23,244 nucleotides of DNA. Source: a virus. Position 1 is the first letter of the stretch; every line of letters begins with the position of its first letter. The notes below the pieces were generated by a model, which worked only from the letters and a program-made list of their open reading frames with translations, was not told the DNA's origin and ran no database searches. Positions 1 to 4,540 of this stretch are shown here, in pieces. The stretch spans positions 1-23,244 of the IMG/VR virus record IMGVR_UViG_3300037042_001463. One strand, given 5' to 3'. Both the position numbers and the translations under genes were made by a program.

Positions 1-85
1 TAGAACCAATTATTTTGTCTAAGTCAAACTCTTCGACTAATTTGTTGGCTAAAGTTACCAACTCACCTCTTGTTTTTTCTCTCAT
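1..85 (-). CDS. 5' end of an unidentified gene, cut by the left window edge
   Basis: Reading leftward from an ATG at 85-83, 28 codons stay open to the window edge. The peptide begins MREKTRGELVTLANKLVEEF and continues DLDKIIGS, an amphipathic, charged helix-like start. The ATG follows an A-rich leader (GAAAGAAAAAGTATACT on the minus strand), which fits the initiation style of the rest of the window. The gene is divergent from the plus-strand operon and shares the 56-bp spacer with it. Too little is visible to name a function, and a chance ORF of this length is possible. The good codon pattern and the symmetrical promoter-like spacer argue that it is real. Confidence 0.6.
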   Translation of the reverse strand, partial: MREKTRGELVTLANKLVEEFDLDKIIGS

Positions 86-102
86 AGTATACTTTTTCTT
101 TC

Positions 103-137
103 TTATATTAAAACCAAAAAAGAAAGTTTTAATATAA
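103..137. promoter_or_regulatory. Divergent spacer with a perfect 12-bp inverted repeat
   Basis: TTATATTAAAAC (103-114) and GTTTTAATATAA (126-137) are perfect reverse complements separated by 11 bases (CAAAAAAGAAA). A further outer match, TACTTTT (90-96) against AAAAGTA (136-142), overlaps the right arm. Each arm therefore places the same GTTTTAATATAA word upstream of a start: 4 bases before the ATG at 142 (plus) and 17 bases before the ATG at 85 (minus). This can be read as two outward-facing copies of one promoter or leader element, or as an operator for a dimeric regulator. The sequence symmetry is certain; the function is inferred. Confidence 0.45.
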
Positions 138-141
138 AAGT

Positions 142-786
142 ATGGGTTATTATCAAGAGTCAAGAAAGTTTGAATGTGTTACCTGTTCAAAGATAGCAAT
201 AACTAAGTTCGATGATGTTTTAGAATGTTCTAAGTGTAGAACAATGGACACAAAGTGTGCAAATTGTGGAACAAAGTTTACATCAACAACTGGTAAAAAA
301 CATTGTAGAGTTTGTAGAAGACTACTTGGCCTTATTTCACCAGTAGCTATGAAGAGAAGTATCAGTCTAACAACAAAGTTGAATTGTAGTGATGTTAGAG
401 AACACGAGAAAGAGATAAAGATACTTGCTACTAAACTAAAATGGAACTTACTAACACCTTTAGACTATTATAGAGTTGCTAATGTTTGGATGACTGTTAC
501 TTGTGATGAGATAAAGTGGTCTTCAAAAGAAATTCACACACAAATTGAACTGATGCTTGACCTACTTATTAGAATGTTAAGTGAACCAGTAAGTCATTAC
601 GCTAAAAAACCTGGTGCTGGATTTAGAAAGTCAGTTAAACAAGTAGATAGTAGTGGTAGAACTTTAAAGAAATGGTCTACTGTAAAAGAAGTTTGTGAAG
701 AGTTTGACCTTAATAGAACGTTCGTAACAGCGGTTCTTAATGGTAAGAAAAAGATTTCTAACTTAGATTTGAGGTGGGTAAAGTAG
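142..786 (+). CDS. Zinc-ribbon protein with C-terminal NUMOD1-like DNA-binding motif
   Basis: The protein has 214 residues. The N-terminus carries four CxxC pairs (C12/C15, C29/C32, C39/C42, C55/C58), enough for two zinc ribbons. The middle (about 65-165) is helical without a motif I recognise. The last 47 residues (168-214) follow the NUMOD1 / intron-encoded-nuclease repeat pattern: a DSSGR turn, LKKWSTVKEVCEEFDLN as the helix-turn-helix entry, then VLNGKKKISN and a closing LRWVK. In the known family, NUMOD1 modules are small helix-turn-helix DNA-binding units, usually attached to GIY-YIG or HNH homing nucleases. No nuclease motif is visible here, so a sequence-specific DNA-binding or regulatory role is inferred. 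It is first in the plus-strand operon, just after the divergent spacer, and ends with TAG 17 bases before the next start. The start has an A-rich leader and no Shine-Dalgarno. Confidence 0.72.
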   Translation: MGYYQESRKFECVTCSKIAITKFDDVLECSKCRTMDTKCANCGTKFTSTTGKKHCRVCRRLLGLISPVAMKRSISLTTKLNCSDVREHEKEIKILATKLKWNLLTPLDYYRVANVWMTVTCDEIKWSSKEIHTQIELMLDLLIRMLSEPVSHYAKKPGAGFRKSVKQVDSSGRTLKKWSTVKEVCEEFDLNRTFVTAVLNGKKKISNLDLRWVK

Positions 787-795
787 TTTAATATA
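786..795 (+). promoter_or_regulatory. GTTTAATATA element upstream of the 116-residue gene
   Basis: GTTTAATATA followed by TAGAAGAT leads into the ATG at 804. It nearly repeats GTTTTAATATAA at 126-137, which precedes the first operon gene, and fits the degenerate TAAYATAW word seen before other starts. It could be a promoter core or merely an A/T-rich translation leader; the sequence alone cannot separate these. Confidence 0.25.
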
Positions 796-803
796 TAGAA
801 GAT

Positions 804-1154
804 ATGGACGGCTTAAAAGAAGGCATTGCAAGAACTATTTTAGTTCCAGATTTCTTACACGAATGGGTTGATGAGTATAAAGATGAAGTTGTTAGTTTAA
901 CATTTCAAATACTTGACCTTTACTACAGAGGTGTAAACAAAGAACTCCTAACAAACAATCAGGTGAAAAGACTTTGTAAAAAGATTGATGGTGTATCAGC
1001 AGACTTGTTAGGCATTACACCTCCTTATTTACATCTACAAGGTTGGATATGGATAGGTGAGATGATTGAAGAGTGGATACAATTGGCAATCTTTGAAGAA
1101 GAGTTTGAATCGGCTGCTAACCTAAGAAAACTACTTAATTCTGAATATGTCTAA
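804..1154 (+). CDS. Small protein with UVR-like C-terminal motif
   Basis: This is a 116-residue acidic, mostly helical protein with a hydrophobic, Trp-rich stretch (LQGWIWIGEMIEEWIQLA, about residues 78-95). The C-terminus, AIFEEEFESAANLRKLLNSE, resembles the UVR (UvrB/UvrC) motif, whose usual form is A-x-E-E-E-[DEF]-[FY]-E-x-A-A-x-L-R. In UvrB, UvrC and some bacterial regulators this motif is a helical hairpin used for protein-protein contact, so a partner-binding role is plausible. No catalytic residues are evident. Its end overlaps the start of the sigma-like gene by 8 bases (1147-1154), which suggests translational coupling. The function is otherwise unknown and the UVR resemblance is by eye only. 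Confidence 0.68.
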   Translation: MDGLKEGIARTILVPDFLHEWVDEYKDEVVSLTFQILDLYYRGVNKELLTNNQVKRLCKKIDGVSADLLGITPPYLHLQGWIWIGEMIEEWIQLAIFEEEFESAANLRKLLNSEYV

Positions 1155-1701
1155 TTGGCAATTATGGCTAAACAAAAACTATAAAACAATTTCATTCTGG
1201 GCCAAACACTGGCATCGTGAAGAATGGCGTGAACTCTTAGCTTTTCTCACGCTTTATCTACAAAAGAACTGGTATAAATTCAGTAAAATACCTGATGGTG
1301 ATGAACGAATTAAGTTCTTACAAACGTGGATGAAAAACAATGTTCGTTGGAAAAACTCTGACTTTAACAAATCTATAGGTGTAAACAAGTTTGATGATGA
1401 ATGGGAAATACAATCAGAAACATTCGAAGAACCTTATGAGATTTTAGCCGAAGACTTACCAGATGATGTAAAAGAGTTTATAGTTGATTTAGACCGTAGG
1501 TTCACAGAAATTGAGGTTAGACAGATTATTGTGATACGAAGAATATATCTTACCTTACCATCACACGAACGTGTCTTATATGACCTTTACTTTACACAGA
1601 TGTTAAGTTTAAGACAAGTAGCTAAGAAACTTCAATTACCCTTATCAGCAGTTCACAATATGGTAACTGACCTGAAAAAAAAGATAAAAGAAAGATGTTA
1701 G
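1147..1701 (+). CDS. Sigma-70-like factor, candidate late transcription regulator
   Basis: The protein has 184 residues with the two-part layout of a small sigma factor. Residues about 14-75 resemble sigma region 2: HREEWRELLAFLTLYLQKNW, then FLQTWMKNNVRW, the 'W-x-x-N' end found in ECF-type factors. An acidic linker (about 82-112) follows. Residues 134-182 look like region 4: a 'LP-x-x-E-R-x-L-x-x-L-Y' helix, then the helix-turn-helix LSLRQVAKKLQLPLSAVHNM and a basic tail. In the ECF family, region 2 binds the -10 and core polymerase and region 4 binds the -35. It overlaps its neighbours on both sides (8 and 7 bases), so it is part of a tightly coupled operon. Given the adjacent structural genes, directing late gene transcription is a reasonable inference. 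A purely DNA-binding role, or a terminase-small-subunit-like role, is the main alternative. Confidence 0.7.
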   Translation: MSNWQLWLNKNYKTISFWAKHWHREEWRELLAFLTLYLQKNWYKFSKIPDGDERIKFLQTWMKNNVRWKNSDFNKSIGVNKFDDEWEIQSETFEEPYEILAEDLPDDVKEFIVDLDRRFTEIEVRQIIVIRRIYLTLPSHERVLYDLYFTQMLSLRQVAKKLQLPLSAVHNMVTDLKKKIKERC

Positions 1702-1949
1702 AAATTATAGGACTGGCTTGTATTGGTGCACTTTGGATTAATGCAGAGCCTACAATTAGACTAAGAAGTCTATACAAAAAAGAAGACTGGTTTTTCAGAT
1801 TGATTAACTGTTGCCTTTGCTCAACATTTTGGATTGCACTACTATATAAGTTAATATGGTTTCAACAATTCGACTTATTTGTGGCAGCATCAGCAAGCGT
1901 ATTAGGAGAACTTATTTGCAAAAAATTAACAGAAGGAAAATTATGGTAG
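1695..1949 (+). CDS. Small membrane protein (DUF1360-like)
   Basis: The protein has 84 residues and about three hydrophobic segments: 1-16 (IIGLACIGALWI), about 35-55 (LINCCLCSTFWIALLYKLIW) and about 59-73 (LFVAASASVLGEL). The cysteine cluster C39, C40, C42 next to STFWIALL recalls the 'C-P-x-C-x-x-x-W' core of small phage and sporulation membrane proteins of the DUF1360 type. That resemblance is from memory and moderate. The ATG overlaps the end of the sigma-like gene by 7 bases, and its stop overlaps the next start, so the three genes are translated as a unit. The role is unknown; it is a possible inner-membrane phage protein. Confidence 0.68.
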   Translation: MLEIIGLACIGALWINAEPTIRLRSLYKKEDWFFRLINCCLCSTFWIALLYKLIWFQQFDLFVAASASVLGELICKKLTEGKLW

Positions 1950-2170
1950 AAGAAGCAACATTTTTAAGAGCACATAACTTAGTGCAAGAATGGGAAGGTA
2001 AAGAAAACTACAACGTGCCTGCTCACGTTATTACAGAAATCTTTAACACACACAACGAAATCTTTTGGGAAAAGAAAGAACATTCAAAAGGTTGTGGTGG
2101 TTGTAGAGAACGTGTTTGGAATAGATTAAAGTCTTGGTATCACGAGAATAAACATCTTTACGGATATTAA
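1943..2170 (+). CDS. 75-residue CxxC protein, unknown function
   Basis: I start this gene at the ATG at 1943. An ATG at 1856 in the same frame lies deep inside the preceding membrane-protein gene. The 1943 start is preceded by AGAAGGAAAATT, one of the few purine-rich Shine-Dalgarno-like leaders in the window. The product (MVEEATFLRAHNLVQEW...) is charged and soluble, with a single CGGC motif (C51, C54) followed by a basic-aromatic helix (RERVWNRLKSWY). Lone CGGC-RxRVxNRL tails occur in small proteins of Bacteroidota phages, always unassigned as far as I know. It overlaps the membrane-protein gene by 7 bases. A metal-binding or redox role for the CxxC pair is possible but unproven. Confidence 0.65.
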   Translation: MVEEATFLRAHNLVQEWEGKENYNVPAHVITEIFNTHNEIFWEKKEHSKGCGGCRERVWNRLKSWYHENKHLYGY

Positions 2171-2175
2171 CATAT
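2167..2175 (+). promoter_or_regulatory. TTAACATAT element upstream of the 282-residue gene
   Basis: TTAACATAT, followed by TTAGAAAC, lies in the only real gap of the plus-strand operon, 20 bases before the ATG at 2196. The same nine bases, followed a little later by TAGAAAC, precede the major capsid gene on the other strand. This supports a shared regulatory element, perhaps a late promoter core. The inference rests on a few copies. Confidence 0.35.
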
Positions 2176-2195
2176 TTAGAAACTAAATCTAACCT

Positions 2196-3044
2196 ATGCC
2201 AATAGAAAGAAGAGAAGATGAAACTCGTGATGAGTTTGTATCAAGATGTGTCAGTAAAGAAATGAATGGTGGTATGCCACAAGACCAAGCTTTAGCGGTT
2301 TGTTTAACATACGCAGATGAATACTTTAAAGGTGCAACTAAATCAGTTACAGATAATACTTGGTCAACTGAGGCACCTATCAATACAAACCTATCAAAAG
2401 TTAAAAAGGTAATCTTTGATGAAGAGTTCAATGAAGATGATGTTAAAAAATACAAAGACTTAGGTTTTAAAGTTTACATTAGAAGTTCTCGTAAGATAAA
2501 GAAGAAAGATAAAAAGGTTTGGAACAAATTAAAAGTTGCTGGTCTTTCAGAAGATAACTTAGTCTTTGGTGAGTTAAAAGAGTTAAACAAAAAGTATGAG
2601 TTTGACTTACTTCTTACAGGACAAGATCCTATTTTAGAAGCACTTCTTTTAAAAGGTCAGGAGTTAAACCTTAAAAACGTAATCAGTTCTTATGAAGTAG
2701 ATTCAATTGAAGATGCTAAGTTAAAAGAAGAGATAATGTTAAAGTCTGTTGACTTAAAGTTTGTTACAGTAAAAGTTCTTTATACTTATGAAGAGATACC
2801 TGGTATACCACCAGCGGCTTCTGGTTCTCGAAACTTCTGTAAAAGAATGTTGTCAAATAATAGAGCTTACTCACTTGATGAGATTAGCAATCTACCTAAC
2901 GAACACTTAAAAGAGATGTTTAAAAAGTATGACTTACAACCAGATGTGTTTCAATATAGAGGTGGTTTTTATAGACTACCAGGCACTTTAAACACCACAC
3001 CTTGGTGTAGACATTATTGGAAAGCAAACGTTGTTGTTAGTTAA
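2196..3044 (+). CDS. Probable phage head-associated protein with Cys-containing C-terminal domain
   Basis: The protein has 282 residues. The N-terminus (residues 8-36, DETRDEFVSRCVSKEMNGG then PQDQALAVC) matches a 'deF-x-x-R-C-x(n)-P-x-x-Q-A-x-A-x-C' motif, with cysteines C18 and C36, that recurs in Bacteroidota phage structural proteins. The middle (about 68-190) is Lys/Glu-rich and may form an alpha/beta domain. The C-terminus (about 190-282) reads VKVLYTYEEIPG, then SRNFCKRM (C215), an RGGFY turn (255-259) and WCRHYW (C271, H273). I associate this pattern with the C-terminal domain of phage head-morphogenesis/minor head proteins, where paired Cys/His may bind metal. It sits on the strand opposite the capsid and portal genes and is last in its operon. 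Its stop overlaps the stop of the convergent fibre gene. Presence in the virion is inferred. Confidence 0.62.
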   Translation: MPIERREDETRDEFVSRCVSKEMNGGMPQDQALAVCLTYADEYFKGATKSVTDNTWSTEAPINTNLSKVKKVIFDEEFNEDDVKKYKDLGFKVYIRSSRKIKKKDKKVWNKLKVAGLSEDNLVFGELKELNKKYEFDLLLTGQDPILEALLLKGQELNLKNVISSYEVDSIEDAKLKEEIMLKSVDLKFVTVKVLYTYEEIPGIPPAASGSRNFCKRMLSNNRAYSLDEISNLPNEHLKEMFKKYDLQPDVFQYRGGFYRLPGTLNTTPWCRHYWKANVVVS

Positions 3045-3047
3045 CAA
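3034..3047. repeat. Palindrome spanning two overlapping convergent stop codons
   Basis: TTGTTAGTTAACAA is an inverted repeat: TTGTTA, two bases, TAACAA. It contains the plus-strand TAA (3042-3044) and the minus-strand stop TAA (TTA at 3037-3039). It is AT-rich and has no long T-run, so it is not a convincing intrinsic terminator, yet it is the only symmetrical structure where the two convergent transcription units meet. Confidence 0.4.
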
Positions 3048-4320
3048 AGGTGAATGAACCACCGCCTCCACCACCACCACCAGTAGCCAAATCGTTATAG
3101 TTTGTTATATTTGTAGTATTACCTAAGTTAGTTCTAAAAACTTTAACAGGATTCCCTAAAGAAGCATCGATGTCAGAGAAACTCGCAGATACAATACTGT
3201 GTGTTCCTGTGATTGCTAAGTATGAAATCGTCGAAGCAGTAAAAGAAGTAACTTCGAATAACCTTCTGGCACCAGATAAATTAGTAAGAGGATTACCAAA
3301 GATATACATTTCTTCAACTGAATGTGTTGGTCCAGAAGACAACTCAATCTTTGGAGTTACTGAGTAAATTAAATTATCAGATGGTATTGTGGTATTTAAA
3401 GAAGATATGATAGCACCACCTATAAGCCTACCAGTTGAAGCAAATCTAAATACACCCTGATTTTGTTGGCCAATAGTTCCTCTTATTTGATTTAGTGATA
3501 AAGTTCTAAACCTAACATCAGTGTCTAAGTTGAATATACATCTTGCTCCTGTGTGTAAGTTACTTTCAGCATATATGTAATTTAGTTGTAAGTTGCCAGA
3601 AGATATACTAAAAGTAGCATTTACCGTAGAACCTGATAATACATAATACAACGAAGGTGGTGATGAAAAAGTTCCTTTTATGTATCTAAACTGTGGTATT
3701 CTGACAGTTGTTGATGCAAATCCAAAGCTACCATTCGTAACAGTTATTGTAGCATCAGCATCAATAACAATTGGAACAGTGTGATTGGCAGTTGTCTGTA
3801 AGGCCAAAGTCTGTGACTGTGTTGGATTAAAAACAACTGTTGTTGTAGACCCTGATAATAGGTTACCTTGAAATGTTGTTGTCGGTGCTGAAATAGATAA
3901 AGTTGCTCCATTTACAATAGCATTCGTAGTGTTTGAGAAAACATCTGTGACCTTTAACTCATCAAGTAATGTTTTTGTTCCAGCGCCAATACCAAAGGCA
4001 ACTCTTGGTATAGATTTACCATTTGTTTGTATAGAATGTGCTGAGTTGAATGTTATATTTGCGGTTTGAACTATATTCATTGCAGTAACAAATGTCGATG
4101 TTAGTGAGGCACCACTTATAGTCCAAGATGCATTAACAGTTAAAGTATTTGTGTAATTAGTAAAGTTAAAGGTTCTTGCGGCCGATGAAACATTCACAGT
4201 CAATTGACCCGATGTTGCAGTTGCCACAACATCATCAGCAGATGTTGGCACAGCAGCTTCAACCCAAGTTCCTGTTGAATTATAATTTCCTCCTGCGTTA
4301 CTGATTGTTCGTGTTGCCAT
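3037..4320 (-). CDS. Beta-rich tail fibre / adhesin-like protein ending in a poly-glycine motif
   Basis: The protein has 427 residues dominated by Thr, Ser, Asn and Val. It has no cytoplasmic enzyme motif and shows the short alternating strands expected of a beta-helix or beta-sandwich virion protein. The N-terminus (TRTISNAGGNYNSTGTWVEA, then PTSADDVVATATSGQLTVN) is a pattern seen at the start of fibre-like proteins of Bacteroidota phages. The C-terminus is eight consecutive glycines (3058-3081) followed by SFTFVN. Glycine-rich motifs form the receptor-contacting surface in T-even gp38 adhesins. A similar tip role is only an analogy here. Its start lies 23 bases inside the preceding small gene, so the two are co-translated. 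It is the last gene of the minus-strand cluster, a usual place for host-range genes. Confidence 0.66.
   Translation of the reverse strand: MATRTISNAGGNYNSTGTWVEAAVPTSADDVVATATSGQLTVNVSSAARTFNFTNYTNTLTVNASWTISGASLTSTFVTAMNIVQTANITFNSAHSIQTNGKSIPRVAFGIGAGTKTLLDELKVTDVFSNTTNAIVNGATLSISAPTTTFQGNLLSGSTTTVVFNPTQSQTLALQTTANHTVPIVIDADATITVTNGSFGFASTTVRIPQFRYIKGTFSSPPSLYYVLSGSTVNATFSISSGNLQLNYIYAESNLHTGARCIFNLDTDVRFRTLSLNQIRGTIGQQNQGVFRFASTGRLIGGAIISSLNTTIPSDNLIYSVTPKIELSSGPTHSVEEMYIFGNPLTNLSGARRLFEVTSFTASTISYLAITGTHSIVSASFSDIDASLGNPVKVFRTNLGNTTNITNYNDLATGGGGGGGGSFTFVN
3058..3081 (-). repeat. Eight-codon glycine run (GGT-rich microsatellite)
   Basis: Eight glycine codons in a row, mostly GGT with one GGA and one GGC, encode the poly-Gly tract near the C-terminus of the fibre-like protein. 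Trinucleotide slippage here would change the glycine number without shifting the frame. Confidence 0.7.
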
Positions 4321-4540
4321 TGTTTAATGTTATTTTTGTATAATCAACTATGAGATCCGAAAGGTCATAGTTACCATATTGTAAAAAATCATCGGTTAGA
4401 ACATCAATCCTTTTCATAATAAGTAGCTTTATCTCTCTATCACTTAGACCTTTGTCTATGGTAATTTCCCAATTGTGACCATCATATTCAAATAAGATAG
4501 TCTGGTATTCTTCTACTTCACTATTTACAATCCACTCCAT
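4298..4540 (-). CDS. Small acidic protein between two fibre genes
   Basis: The protein has 80 residues: MEWIVNSEVEEYQTILFEYD, then a helical middle (SDREIKLLIMKRIDVLTDDF) and a polar tail. It is acidic and soluble, with no signal peptide or membrane segment and no motif I recognise. The gene is locked to both neighbours: its ATG shares one base with the stop of the collagen-like fibre gene (TAATG at 4538-4542), and its end overlaps the next fibre start by 23 bases. Small genes between or after fibre genes sometimes encode fibre-assembly chaperones or fibre adaptors. That is the main hypothesis, from position alone. Confidence 0.6.
   Translation of the reverse strand: MEWIVNSEVEEYQTILFEYDGHNWEITIDKGLSDREIKLLIMKRIDVLTDDFLQYGNYDLSDLIVDYTKITLNNGNTNNQ

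Noticed and set aside
1856-1942. Upstream ATG extension of the 75-residue CxxC gene
   Set aside because: It would overlap most of the end of the membrane-protein gene, and the added residues look like an out-of-frame reading; the ATG at 1943 has a purine-rich leader.
2189-2455. 88-codon minus-strand ORF
   Set aside because: It lies antisense within the 282-residue gene, is Ser/Leu-rich and has no supporting leader or context.
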